DNA of 64,000 bases from assembly GCF_040049215.1 (NCBI RefSeq), contig NZ_JBDZDN010000002.1:62001-126000 (forward strand). The letters run 5' to 3'. The notes under the pieces are model-generated. The model was not told where the DNA came from, did no database searches, and worked only from the letters and a program-made list of their open reading frames with translations. Shown piece after piece: positions 25,343-34,139 of the stretch. Source of the DNA: Mesorhizobium_K sp040049215 (GTDB lineage Bacteria > Pseudomonadota > Alphaproteobacteria > Rhizobiales > Rhizobiaceae). The translations under genes and the position numbers were made by a program. Position 1 is the first letter of the stretch, and each line of letters begins with the position of its first letter.

Positions 25343-26854
25343 TCAGAGCACGACGACCTCGGTGCCGACCGGAACGCGGCGATAGAGATCCATGACGTGT
25401 TCGTTGATCATCCGGAAGCAGCCGTTCGACGAATCGGTGCCGATCGTCTCCGGCGCGATCGTGCCGTGGATGCGCAGATGCGTGTCCTTGCCATTCTGGT
25501 AGAGATAGATGGCGCGGGCGCCGAGCGGGTTCTGGCCGCCGCCGGGCATGCCCTCTGCGTACTGGCCGTACTTGGCCGGGTCGCGCAGCTGCATCTCCTT
25601 GGTGGGGATCCAACGCGGCCACTCCTGCTTGTCGCCGACCTTGACCGCGCCCTTGTATTGCAGGCCCTCCTTGCCGACCGCGATCGCGTAGCGGCGCGCC
25701 TTATTAGACCCCTCCATCAGGTAGAGGTAGTGTGAAGCAGTATCGATGACGATCGTGCCACGCGGATAGCCTGAGAACTGCACGATCTGCGGCTCGAATT
25801 CGGGCCGGACCTGGAATTTCTTATTGGCTTCCCTCAGCTCGAGCGCGGCGTCGAGAGCTCGCGTTTCCGGCAGCATGGACTGCTTTTGCACCTGCTGGCC
25901 GCCAAAGAGGCCCGCGAAAAGACCCGTCTGCTTCGGGGCGGCCTGAACCGCAGCTTCGCTGCGAAGCTCGCCATTGTTGCCGGTCTGCACGACCTCCATC
26001 GACACCAGCCGTGCGATCTCGGCCTGGCGCGCAGCCTCTGCGGCAGCGGCGATCTGCTGACGGCGCTCTTCCTCGGCGCGCAGCTTGGCAAGCCGCTTCT
26101 CCTCGGCGGCCTTGACCTTCGCCTCGGCGACCAGACGCCTCTGCTCGGCGGCTTGTGCCTGCGCGATCTTGCGCTCCTCGGCGGCCTTTTCACGGGCGAT
26201 CTTGCGCTCTTCGGCCTGCTGAGCGAGCAGGATCTTGCGCGCCTCCGCGGCCTTCGCACGCTCGGCCATCAGCTTGTCGCGCTCGACCTTGGCGGCAGCC
26301 AGCTTTTTCTCGCGCTCTATTTTGGCGGCAGCGGCCAGCTTTTCCTTCTCGACCTTGGCGGCGGCTAGTTTCTTCTCCCGCTCGGCCTTGGCGGCAGCCA
26401 GTTGCTTGTCCCTTTCGGCTTTCGCCTTGGCAAGCTGCTTGTCCTTGTCAGCTTTCGCCTTCGCTGCGAGCTTCGCCTTCTCGTCGGCCTTTGCCTTGGC
26501 GGCGGCGGCGAGCTTTTCCTTCTCGGCCTTCGCCTTTGCGAGCAGTTTTTTCTTGTCGGCCGCCTCTTTGTCGGCCTTCGCCTTGTCGGCCTTGGAGGTG
26601 GCAACCTGCTTGGTCTTGTCGGTTTTTCCCTTTGCGGTGGTCGTCTTCGCTTTCGCTTTGGCGTCCGCGGCGGCTTTCTTCTTTTTCTTCAGCGCCTCTT
26701 CCTCGGCCTTTGTAGCGACCTGCACGACATCGGTCGCGGCCGGCGCCGGAGATGCCGGAACCGGAGGCGCGGCGAATGCCGACACATTCAAGGCAAGGGT
26801 GGCCATGGCAAGAGTGGCGCCGAAGCCCATGAGAAGAAGGCTGCGAAACTGCAT
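25343..26854 (-). CDS. L,D-transpeptidase (YkuD) with long Lys/Ala-rich helical region
   Basis: Periplasmic peptidoglycan cross-linking or anchoring enzyme. The 503-residue protein has a signal peptide (residues 1-28, ending SAFAAPP). About 240 residues of highly charged Ala/Lys/Glu repeats follow (units such as AKAEREKKLAAAKVEKEKL), which would form a long single helix or coiled coil. The C-terminal YkuD domain (about 375-503) has HLRIHGT and the catalytic cysteine in SNGCFRM. ATG 26854 is chosen because it gives a clean signal peptide; the frame extends to 27022. In polar-growing rhizobia L,D-transpeptidases make the 3-3 cross-links and attach outer-membrane proteins. Confidence 0.9.
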   Translation of the reverse strand: MQFRSLLLMGFGATLAMATLALNVSAFAAPPVPASPAPAATDVVQVATKAEEEALKKKKKAAADAKAKAKTTTAKGKTDKTKQVATSKADKAKADKEAADKKKLLAKAKAEKEKLAAAAKAKADEKAKLAAKAKADKDKQLAKAKAERDKQLAAAKAEREKKLAAAKVEKEKLAAAAKIEREKKLAAAKVERDKLMAERAKAAEARKILLAQQAEERKIAREKAAEERKIAQAQAAEQRRLVAEAKVKAAEEKRLAKLRAEEERRQQIAAAAEAARQAEIARLVSMEVVQTGNNGELRSEAAVQAAPKQTGLFAGLFGGQQVQKQSMLPETRALDAALELREANKKFQVRPEFEPQIVQFSGYPRGTIVIDTASHYLYLMEGSNKARRYAIAVGKEGLQYKGAVKVGDKQEWPRWIPTKEMQLRDPAKYGQYAEGMPGGGQNPLGARAIYLYQNGKDTHLRIHGTIAPETIGTDSSNGCFRMINEHVMDLYRRVPVGTEVVVL

Positions 26855-27031
26855 GTTTGACGATCCCGAATATGATGTGCCCGAACCGATCGTGACGGGC
26901 GAAAGCTGCCGCTCCCGCAACCAGCGGAGAGTGCCGCGGGCCGCTTTATAAGGCATTAATGTGACGCCTCTCAAGCGTGGCCGAGGCGCTCCGCCGTTCG
27001 AATCTTCGTGATGAATGCGCATTTGCCCCCA

Positions 27032-27051
27032 CTGTGTTCAAAGGAACACAG
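27032..27051. promoter_or_regulatory. 20-bp perfect palindrome between secG and ldt
   Basis: CTGTGTTC and GAACACAG flank a four-base spacer AAAG. It lies 180 bp upstream of the ldt start and 52 bp past the secG stop, both on the minus strand. A weaker GCCGGCC/GGCCGGC hairpin at 27076-27094 precedes it and could be the secG terminator. It is not a known LexA spacing. It could be a dimer-binding operator or an RNA hairpin. Confidence 0.4.
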
Positions 27052-27102
27052 ATCGCGGCGAAATGAGGGCAGATTGCCGGCCGAACCGGCCGGCCCGCGT
27101 GT

Positions 27103-27576
27103 CTACTGGTTGGGAACCTGCGGCTCGGACGGCGAAGCGGGGGCTGCCGGAGCTTCGGCTGCCGGCGGAGCGGAGGCCGCCGGCGGACTGGCCGGGACGG
27201 CGCCGGGAGCCTCAGGCGCTGCCGCATCGGCCGGGGGCGCCGGCGTATCGCCGGAAGCCGGCGGCGCGGGAACGTCGGAGCCGCCGAGCTGGTCGAGCAC
27301 GCCGCTCTGGCCCTGGCCGGCCGGTGGAACCCGGTCGAGAATGTCGATGGGCTGGGCGCTATAGCGGGCGATGATCGAAAGGCCGAGCGATGTGGCGAAG
27401 AAGGCCACCGCCAGGATCGCGGTCGCCCGCGTCAGCGCGTTGGCCGCGCCCCGCGCGGTCATGAAGCCGGAACCGCCGCCGATGCCGAGCCCGCCGCCCT
27501 CGGAGCGCTGCAGAAGCACCACGCCGACGAGCGCAAGCACGACCATTAGATGAATAACGATAATGACGGTTTCCAT
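27103..27576 (-). CDS. secG: Preprotein translocase subunit SecG
   Basis: Accessory SecYEG membrane subunit. The 157-residue protein has the two family helices (METVIIVIHLMVVLALVGVVLLQ and AILAVAFFATSLGLSIIA) flanking the conserved cytoplasmic RSEGGGLGIGGGSGF loop. A Pro/Ala/Ser-rich C-terminal tail (about residues 85-157) is longer than in E. coli SecG (about 110 residues), which is common in alphaproteobacteria. Confidence 0.94.
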   Translation of the reverse strand: METVIIVIHLMVVLALVGVVLLQRSEGGGLGIGGGSGFMTARGAANALTRATAILAVAFFATSLGLSIIARYSAQPIDILDRVPPAGQGQSGVLDQLGGSDVPAPPASGDTPAPPADAAAPEAPGAVPASPPAASAPPAAEAPAAPASPSEPQVPNQ

Positions 27577-27811
27577 GAATTCACCAGGTGGTCGAAGCAG
27601 ATCGGGCGGGCGCGCGGTAGCGGGCCCTTGAAAGAAGGCGGCTCAATACAATGCTTTCGTGGCATTTCCAAGCCCGTGCCGGAATATGGGGGCGGAGGCC
27701 GCCGTTGCAATCCGCAGGACCGGGCAAAAAGCGCTTGCCCCTTGTCAAAGCCGCGCAATCTTCTACTCATCTTGCCGTTACGTCCGGCACACCAACCCCT
27801 CGCCTATCACC

Positions 27812-28699
27812 ATGCATTTCATCCCGACCGCGATCCGCGGCCCGCTCTTCATGCTCGTCTCGACCGGCTTCTACGTGGTCAACGACACGATGATGAAGAT
27901 GGCGACCGTCGGCCTGCCGCCCTACGAGGTGCTGTTCCTGCGCGGCGTTGCGGCCTTCCTATGGGGCATGCCGATGCTCTTCCTGCTCGGCTACCGCCGC
28001 GAGATGCATTTGATGTTCGAGCCGCGTGTGCTGACCAGGAACGTGCTCGAACTGGTTGCGATTCTCTCTTATGTGGTGGCGCTCGCCAACATGCCGATCG
28101 CCGATGTGGTGGCGCTCGGCCAGATCACGCCGCTGTTGATCCTGCTCGGCGTTTCGTTCCTCTTCCGCGAGAAGATCGGCGGCGTTCGCATGGCGCTGAT
28201 CTCGCTCGGCTTCGCCGGCGCGCTGATGGTGGCGCAACCAACCATGCAGGGGATTTCGGTCTATGCCCTGCTGGCGCTCGCCAACGCGGTGTTCTCGGCG
28301 GCCCGCGACATCGCCGGCCGGCGCGTCGCCGGCCACGTGCCCGGCATGATCGTGGCGATTTCGGCGGTCGTCGTGGTGCTGGCCGGCGCGGGCGTGGCGC
28401 ATCTGGTGTCGGAGGAATGGGTGACGCCCGGCACCCGCCATCTGACGCTGCTCGCCGGCGCCGGGCTGTTCCTGATCTTCGGCCACTTCTTCATCTTCAT
28501 GGCCTACCGTATCGGGCCGACCGGCGTGGTCGCGCCGTTCTACTACAGCTTCACGTTGTGGGCGGTGATCTCCGGGCTGATCGTGTTTGGCGAACTGCCG
28601 AACAAGCTGGCGCTGGCGGGTATCGCGCTGGTCGTCGCCAGCGGCCTCGCTGTCGTGCTGCTCGACGAGCGCCGACGCCGGCTCACGGTGGTGGCTTAG
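27812..28699 (+). CDS. DMT-superfamily (EamA) transporter
   Basis: A 295-residue inner-membrane protein with about ten hydrophobic helices in two EamA repeats (about 5-140 and 150-285). Typical segments are VLFLRGVAAFLWG, VVALANMPIADVVALGQITPLLILLG and APFYYSFTLWAVISGLIVFGELP. Substrate not predictable; drug/metabolite exporters of this type often move amino acids, nucleosides or related metabolites. The ATG at 27812 was preferred over a longer frame from 27659, which would add an implausible N-terminus. It is divergent from secG, and the 235-bp interval must contain both promoters. Confidence 0.85.
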   Translation: MHFIPTAIRGPLFMLVSTGFYVVNDTMMKMATVGLPPYEVLFLRGVAAFLWGMPMLFLLGYRREMHLMFEPRVLTRNVLELVAILSYVVALANMPIADVVALGQITPLLILLGVSFLFREKIGGVRMALISLGFAGALMVAQPTMQGISVYALLALANAVFSAARDIAGRRVAGHVPGMIVAISAVVVVLAGAGVAHLVSEEWVTPGTRHLTLLAGAGLFLIFGHFFIFMAYRIGPTGVVAPFYYSFTLWAVISGLIVFGELPNKLALAGIALVVASGLAVVLLDERRRRLTVVA

Positions 28700-28761
28700 C
28701 GGCCGGCTTCACCAGGTGGTCACGCCAGGATAGGATGCAGAGGGCAACCGACGGAAGGCCC

Positions 28762-28818
28762 ATGATCCTCAGACAGCTCCTTCATGCCGATCTGGACGTG
28801 TGGCCGGCGCCAAGATGA
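28762..28818 (+). CDS. 18-codon ORF coupled to the MFS gene
   Basis: A short ORF encoding MILRQLLHADLDVWPAPR, with a strong GGAAGG Shine-Dalgarno seven bases upstream. Its stop shares ATGA (28815-28818) with the start of the MFS gene. It may be a leader peptide that delivers ribosomes to a start lacking its own Shine-Dalgarno, or the truncated beginning of a metallo-beta-lactamase-fold gene, since MILRQLL followed by a short acidic stretch resembles how such proteins begin. The second idea rests on a few residues only. Confidence 0.4.
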   Translation: MILRQLLHADLDVWPAPR

Positions 28819-30068
28819 CGCCATTGCGGCAGCCACCACGTGAAATCGCGCTCGGCCTCAAAGCCAACTGGCGGCAGTTTTCGCTCCTGGTGCTGATCAA
28901 CGCCTTCGTCGGCGGCATGGTCGGCATCGAGCGCACGGTGGTGCCGCTGATCGGCACGGAAGAATTTGGGATCGCGTCGACAACGCTGATCGTCTCCTTC
29001 ATCGTCAGTTTCGGCGTGGTGAAGGCCCTCGCCAACCTCGTCTCAGGCCAACTCGCGGACAAATGGGGACGCAAGCGCGTGCTTGTGCTCGGCTGGCTGT
29101 TCGGGCTTCCCGTGCCGTTCATGATCCTTTGGGCGCCGAGCTGGGGCTGGGTGATCGCAGCAAATGCGCTGCTCGGCGTCAGCCAGGGGTTTGCCTGGTC
29201 GATGACAGTGATCATGAAAATCGACCTCGTTGGGCCGAAGGGCCGCGGCCTGGCGGTCGGCCTGAACGAGTTCGCCGGTTATCTCGCGGTCGGCGTCACC
29301 GCCTTCCTGACAGGGTACCTCGCCGCCAAGTACGGCCTGCGCCCGGTGCCGATTTACCTGGGCGTCGGTTACGCAGTCCTCGGCACGGCGCTGTCGATCC
29401 TGCTGGTGCGCGACACCCGTGGCCACGTGCAGCTGGAGATGGCGAGCCATACGAAGGAGGCTTCGCCGCTGACTTTTCGCGAGGTGTTTGCGCTGACCTC
29501 CTTCCGTGACCGCAATCTGTTCGCCGCTTCGCAGGCGGGGCTCGTCAACAACCTCAATGACGGCATGAGCTGGGGCATCTTTCCGTTGTTCTTCGCCGCC
29601 AACGGTCTCGGTGTCGAACGCATCGGCGTCCTGAAGGCCGCCTATCCAGTCGTATGGGGCCTGCTTCAAGTGGTAACCGGGCCGCTCAGTGACCGCTGGG
29701 GCCGCAAAGGCCTGATCGTCGGCGGCATGTGGGTGCAGGCGGCGGCGCTCTTGCTCACCGCCCTAACCCGCGACTTCGGCTGGTGGCTGGTTGCGAGCGT
29801 CTTTCTCGGCCTCGGCACGGCGATGGTCTATCCGAGCCTGATCGCGGCCGTCTCCGACGCATCGCATCCGTCATGGCGGGCGCGCTCGCTCAGCGTCTAC
29901 CGCTTCTGGCGCGACCTCGGCTATGCGATCGGCGCGCTCTCGGCCGGCCTCATCGCCGACTTCTTCGGCCTCGCATGGGCAATCGGCACGATCGGCGCGC
30001 TGACCTTCGCCTCGGGAACGGTTGTGGCGTTGCTGATGCGGGAGGGCTCGCCCCACCCAACGTCGTAG
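28815..30068 (+). CDS. Major facilitator superfamily transporter
   Basis: A 417-residue protein with about 12 membrane helices. The motif A-like loop GQLADKWGRKRVLVLG follows helix 2 and its second-half counterpart GPLSDRWGRKGLIVGG follows helix 8. The N-terminal half has GGMVGIERTVVPLIGTEEFGIAS. Substrate unknown. The ATG at 28815 has no Shine-Dalgarno of its own and overlaps the stop of the 18-codon ORF, suggesting coupled translation; an in-frame GTG at 28800 is possible. Confidence 0.87.
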   Translation: MTPLRQPPREIALGLKANWRQFSLLVLINAFVGGMVGIERTVVPLIGTEEFGIASTTLIVSFIVSFGVVKALANLVSGQLADKWGRKRVLVLGWLFGLPVPFMILWAPSWGWVIAANALLGVSQGFAWSMTVIMKIDLVGPKGRGLAVGLNEFAGYLAVGVTAFLTGYLAAKYGLRPVPIYLGVGYAVLGTALSILLVRDTRGHVQLEMASHTKEASPLTFREVFALTSFRDRNLFAASQAGLVNNLNDGMSWGIFPLFFAANGLGVERIGVLKAAYPVVWGLLQVVTGPLSDRWGRKGLIVGGMWVQAAALLLTALTRDFGWWLVASVFLGLGTAMVYPSLIAAVSDASHPSWRARSLSVYRFWRDLGYAIGALSAGLIADFFGLAWAIGTIGALTFASGTVVALLMREGSPHPTS

Positions 30069-30082
30069 GCGGGCGTCGCGCC

Positions 30083-31168
30083 TCAGATCGATTGTGGGAC
30101 AAGCCGATTGCCTGCCCTCGCCTCACGGAATGAGATCAGGCGGCGGGCGCTTTCGTCCCATAGCACCAGCTTGACGCAGCGCAGGCTCTCGACAAGCCCG
30201 ATGCGGCCGACGTCCCGCAGTTCGGGATAATCGCGCAGTACCTGCGGCAACCGGTAGAAAGGCACCGTGCTCGACAGATGGTGCACATGGTGGATGCCGA
30301 TGTTTCCGGTGAACCACCTGAGCACCGCGGGAAGCTCGTAGTGGGAACTGCCGTGAAGGGCTGCATGCTGGAAATTCCAGTCCTCCGCCTGCGACCAGTG
30401 GGTATCCTCGAACTGGTGCTGGACGAAGAACAGCCAGACCCCGGCGGTGGCCGCCAGAAGGGTGATCGGCAGTTGAACCATGAGGAAGGGCCAGAACCCG
30501 AGCAGCCAGATCAGCAGAATCGCCGGCACGGCGATGCCGAGATTGGTCGCGATGGTAGAGACCCAGGGCTGCAGGCCGGCGCGCATGAGGCCGAGCGGCA
30601 AACGGTACTGGCAAAGGAAGACCCAGGCGGGACCGATGCCGAACATCACCACCGGATGACGGTAGAGCCAATACTGCGCACGGCCCCGCCACGGCAGCGC
30701 GCGATACTCGCGGACGGTCAGCGTATGGATATCGCCTACGCCGCGTTCGTCGAGATTGCCGGCGGACGCGTGATGGATGGCATGGGTGCGGCGCCAGTAG
30801 TCGTATGGCGTAAACGTCAGGATGCCGAGCGTGCGGCCGGTCCAGTCATTGGCGGCGCGCCGAGAGAAGAGCGCGCCGTGCCCGCAATCGTGCTGCAAGG
30901 CAAAAAGACGGACCAGAAACCCGGCCGCCGGGACCGTCAGCAAAAGCCCCCACCAATAGCCGTTGACGACGGCAAGGGAAGACACCGCCCAGAGCAGCGC
31001 GAACGGGAGCACGGTCGCGACGATCTCAAGCGTACTGCGGGCCGTGTTGGGGCGACGATATCGGCCGAGAATCTTGGTCCACGAGCGAGGGTCTTTATCG
31101 AGGCCTGTCTCCGGCGTCATCTCCGGGGCCAGCGTGGCGGCCAAGCCAGCCGCGGCAGAACTGTTCAC
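30083..31168 (-). CDS. Membrane fatty acid desaturase (three-His-box type)
   Basis: A 361-residue di-iron desaturase with several membrane helices and the three histidine boxes: HDCGH in LFALQHDCGHGALF, HAIHH in RRTHAIHHASAG, and HHVHH in IGIHHVHHLSS. The order and spacing fit acyl-lipid or phospholipid desaturases of the delta-12/DesA type. The GTG at 31168 is chosen because GGGAG lies five bases upstream; ATG 31120 is the alternative and longer frames run into the region before tpiA. The gene is convergent with the MFS gene, 14 bp apart. Confidence 0.88.
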   Translation of the reverse strand: MNSSAAAGLAATLAPEMTPETGLDKDPRSWTKILGRYRRPNTARSTLEIVATVLPFALLWAVSSLAVVNGYWWGLLLTVPAAGFLVRLFALQHDCGHGALFSRRAANDWTGRTLGILTFTPYDYWRRTHAIHHASAGNLDERGVGDIHTLTVREYRALPWRGRAQYWLYRHPVVMFGIGPAWVFLCQYRLPLGLMRAGLQPWVSTIATNLGIAVPAILLIWLLGFWPFLMVQLPITLLAATAGVWLFFVQHQFEDTHWSQAEDWNFQHAALHGSSHYELPAVLRWFTGNIGIHHVHHLSSTVPFYRLPQVLRDYPELRDVGRIGLVESLRCVKLVLWDESARRLISFREARAGNRLVPQSI

Positions 31169-31313
31169 AAAATCTCCCAACCGTCCATATCGCGTCACCA
31201 CGCGAGGACAAAACGCTGTATGGCAGATCGACGGTCCTTTTGACACAACAAATAGCAGCGGCGGCGTTGAGACGCAGTCGTCGTGTGATGGACCGTCGAC
31301 CGCGAAGCCCCGT

Positions 31314-32078
31314 TCAGATCGACTGGTATGCTTCCGCGATGCCGAGGAAATCGGCGGACTTGAGGCTGGCGCCACCGACCAGCGCGCCGTCAACATTGTT
31401 CACCGCCAGCAGTTCCACGGCGTTGGTGGGCTTCACGGAGCCGCCGTAGAGGATGCGGATCCCGGCCGATTCCGCGCTCAGCAGTTCCTTCAGTTCGGCG
31501 CGGATATGCGCGTGCGCCGCGGCGACGTCGGCCGTCGTCGGCGTGAGGCCGGTGCCGATCGCCCAGACCGGCTCATACGCGATCACGGTGTTGTGTCCGG
31601 TCGCGGTGGCCGGCACCGAGCCGGCGATCTGACGGGAAAGAATGTCGAGCGTCGCGCCCAGCTCGCGTTCTGCCCTGGTCTCGCCGATGCAGATGATGGC
31701 GACGATGCCGGCGCGCCAGGCGGCTTCGGCCTTGGCCCGCACGATGGCGTCCGTCTCGCCATGGTCGGTGCGGCGTTCGGAATGGCCAACGATGACATGC
31801 GATGCGCCAGCTTCCTTCAACATCTCGGCGGAGATGTCGCCGGTATGCGCACCGCTCTCCTTGGCGTGGCAGTCCTGGCCGCCGACCTTGACCGGCGTGG
31901 TCTTCAGCACTTCGACGGCGCGCGTGAGCAAGGTGGCGGGCGGGCAGATCAGCGCGTCCGTCTCGGCATCGAGCCCGGACATGAAGCCATGGCCGATGGC
32001 GCGCAGCTCGTTGAGCGAGGCGCCCGTGCCGTTCATCTTCCAGTTGCCGGCGACCAGAGGGCGAATTCCTGGGGTCAT
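31314..32078 (-). CDS. tpiA: Triose-phosphate isomerase
   Basis: Interconverts dihydroxyacetone phosphate and glyceraldehyde 3-phosphate. The 254-residue barrel has VAGNWKMNG (Asn/Lys of the active site), VGHSERR with the electrophilic His, the catalytic Glu in AYEPVWAIGTG and the phosphate loop ILYGGSVKP. It is divergent from the PpiD-like gene, with about 150 bp between. Confidence 0.98.
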   Translation of the reverse strand: MTPGIRPLVAGNWKMNGTGASLNELRAIGHGFMSGLDAETDALICPPATLLTRAVEVLKTTPVKVGGQDCHAKESGAHTGDISAEMLKEAGASHVIVGHSERRTDHGETDAIVRAKAEAAWRAGIVAIICIGETRAERELGATLDILSRQIAGSVPATATGHNTVIAYEPVWAIGTGLTPTTADVAAAHAHIRAELKELLSAESAGIRILYGGSVKPTNAVELLAVNNVDGALVGGASLKSADFLGIAEAYQSI

Positions 32079-32231
32079 GGACGAAGCTCCTCTGCAGATC
32101 GTGGCGGCCGCCGGACGCTTTCCCTACCAAAATCAGGACACAAAGCAATCGACAGTATCGCGGAAGGGCGCTATTGCGCTTCGTTGCGACTGAACGCGCG
32201 TCCGCACGGATGCGCCAAACCGGGACTATTC

Positions 32232-34121
32232 ATGCTTTCTGCGCTCAGAAACGCCGCCGGAACCTGGGTGGCCAAACTGCTTCTCGTGCTGCTCGTGGTG
32301 AGCTTCGCGGTCTGGGGCATCTCCGGCTCGCTGGTGACCGGATTCGGCGGCAATTCGGTCGTGGCCGCCGGCGGCACCACCGTGTCGCCGATTGAATACC
32401 GTCTCGCCTACGACCGCCAGATCGCGGTGATGTCGCAGCAGTTCGGCGCGCGGCTCACGCGCGAGCAGGCGAAGGCGCTGGGCATCGAGGACCAGGTGCT
32501 GGCGCAGCTCGTCGCCGGCGCGGTGCTCGACGAGCAGGCGAGCGAGCTCGGGCTCGGCCTGTCGCAGGACAAGCTGGCGCAACTCACCATGGACGATCCG
32601 GCTTTCAAAGGAGCGAACGGGCAGTTCGACCGCCAGCAGTTCGAATATGTGCTGCGCCAGATCGGCATGCGGCCCGAGGACTATCTGCAGAACCGCGGCC
32701 AGGTGGCGATCCGCCAGCAGATCGTCGAGGCTGTCTCGGACGGTCTGAAAGCGCCGGACACCTTCCTGCGCGCGGTGGCGCTCTACCGTGGCGAGGATCG
32801 CACGGCGGAATACATCGCACTGCCAAAGTCGCTGGTCGAGCCGGTGGAGGAGCCGACGGACGCCGTGTTGTCCACATATTTCGAGGAGAACAAGCAGAGC
32901 TACGCGGCGCCTGAATACCGCAAGATCGCTTATGTCGAGCTGGTTCCAGAAAACATCACCGACGAATCCGCGATCAGCGACGCGCAGGTGAAGGAGGACT
33001 ACGACAGGAACATCGCCCGTTTTACGACGCCGGAGACACGCACGATCGAGCAGCTCGTGTTCCCCACCAAAGACGCGGCCCAGACGGCGCTCGATTCGAT
33101 CAGTGCCGGCGCGACCTTCGATTCGATCGTGACGGCGCAGGGCAAGACCGCGGCCGACACCCTGCTCGGCACCTTCGCCAAGGACAAGGTTCCGGACCCG
33201 GCGGTCGCCGAGACGGCCTTCGCGCTGCAGGCGAACGAGGTCAGCCCGATCGTCGACGGGGCCTTCGGTCCGGTGCTGGTGCGCGTCACGGCGATCACGC
33301 CGGAAGTGGTGAAGTCGCTAGCCGAGGCGACGCCGGAAATCCGCAAGGATCTCGCGATCGCCGAAGCGAACCGCATCCTGCTCGACGTTCACGACAACTA
33401 CGAGGACAGTCGCGCGGCGGGTGATTCCCTGCGCGAGGCGGCAGCCAAGCTCGGCCTCGACGTGGTGACCGTCGAGGCGATCGACCGCGCCGCCCAGCGT
33501 CCGGACGGCTCGGTCGCCAACGATCTGCCGCAGTCAAAGGAACTGCTGGATGCCGCTTTCGCGACCGAGGCAAACATAGAGAACCCGCCGGTTAACATCG
33601 GCAGCACGGGCTATGTCTTCTACGAAATCGAAGGCATCACCCCTGCCCGCGACCGCACGCTGGACGAGGTAAAGGCCAAGGTGGTCGCCGACTGGAAGCA
33701 AGCCGAGACGGAGAAGCGCGTGGGGATCAAAGCGGCCGACATCGAGAAGCGCCTGAAGGACGGGGCGCAGATCGACGCGCTGGCGGCTGAATTCGGCCTC
33801 GAGAAGCAGATCAAGCGCGGCCTGAAGCGCGAATCCGACGATGCCGACTTCGGCCGCGCCGGCGTCACGGCGATTTTCGGCGTGGCCGAAGGCGGCTCGG
33901 GTCTCGTGCCGGCGCCGACCGGCGACGCGCAGATCGTGTTCAAGGTGACGGAAGTGTTCGAGCCCGCGGGCGCGGACGCCAACTCCATCCCGGAGGACGC
34001 GCAAAAATCCTTCGCCTCGGGCATGGCCGACGACCTGCTCGACCAGCTCGTCGCCAAGCTACAGGGCGAATATAGCGTGACGGTCAACCGAGCGGCGATC
34101 GAACAGGCGCTGGCCTTCTAG
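32232..34121 (+). CDS. PpiD/SurA-like membrane-anchored peptidyl-prolyl isomerase
   Basis: Periplasmic foldase anchored in the inner membrane. The 629-residue protein has one N-terminal membrane helix (about 11-35, LLLVLLVVSFAVWGISGSLV), a SurA-N-type chaperone domain (about 40-200), a parvulin-like PPIase domain (about 240-360, with FDSIVTAQGKT and GTFAKDKVPDPAVAETAFAL) and a helical C-terminal region. The long frame upstream to 30963 is antisense to tpiA and the desaturase, so ATG 32232 is the start. trpD follows 18 bp later. Confidence 0.92.
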   Translation: MLSALRNAAGTWVAKLLLVLLVVSFAVWGISGSLVTGFGGNSVVAAGGTTVSPIEYRLAYDRQIAVMSQQFGARLTREQAKALGIEDQVLAQLVAGAVLDEQASELGLGLSQDKLAQLTMDDPAFKGANGQFDRQQFEYVLRQIGMRPEDYLQNRGQVAIRQQIVEAVSDGLKAPDTFLRAVALYRGEDRTAEYIALPKSLVEPVEEPTDAVLSTYFEENKQSYAAPEYRKIAYVELVPENITDESAISDAQVKEDYDRNIARFTTPETRTIEQLVFPTKDAAQTALDSISAGATFDSIVTAQGKTAADTLLGTFAKDKVPDPAVAETAFALQANEVSPIVDGAFGPVLVRVTAITPEVVKSLAEATPEIRKDLAIAEANRILLDVHDNYEDSRAAGDSLREAAAKLGLDVVTVEAIDRAAQRPDGSVANDLPQSKELLDAAFATEANIENPPVNIGSTGYVFYEIEGITPARDRTLDEVKAKVVADWKQAETEKRVGIKAADIEKRLKDGAQIDALAAEFGLEKQIKRGLKRESDDADFGRAGVTAIFGVAEGGSGLVPAPTGDAQIVFKVTEVFEPAGADANSIPEDAQKSFASGMADDLLDQLVAKLQGEYSVTVNRAAIEQALAF

Positions 34122-34139
34122 GGAAGCACGGGTCGGGGG

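Noticed and set aside
28762..28818. A confident metallo-beta-lactamase pseudogene
   Set aside because: Only about nine residues resemble the start of such proteins; no further remnant is readable before the MFS gene, so it is kept as a possibility only.
30963..32231. Long N-terminal extension of the PpiD-like protein
   Set aside because: This part of the frame is antisense to the desaturase start and to tpiA, and the membrane anchor typical of PpiD begins right after ATG 32232.
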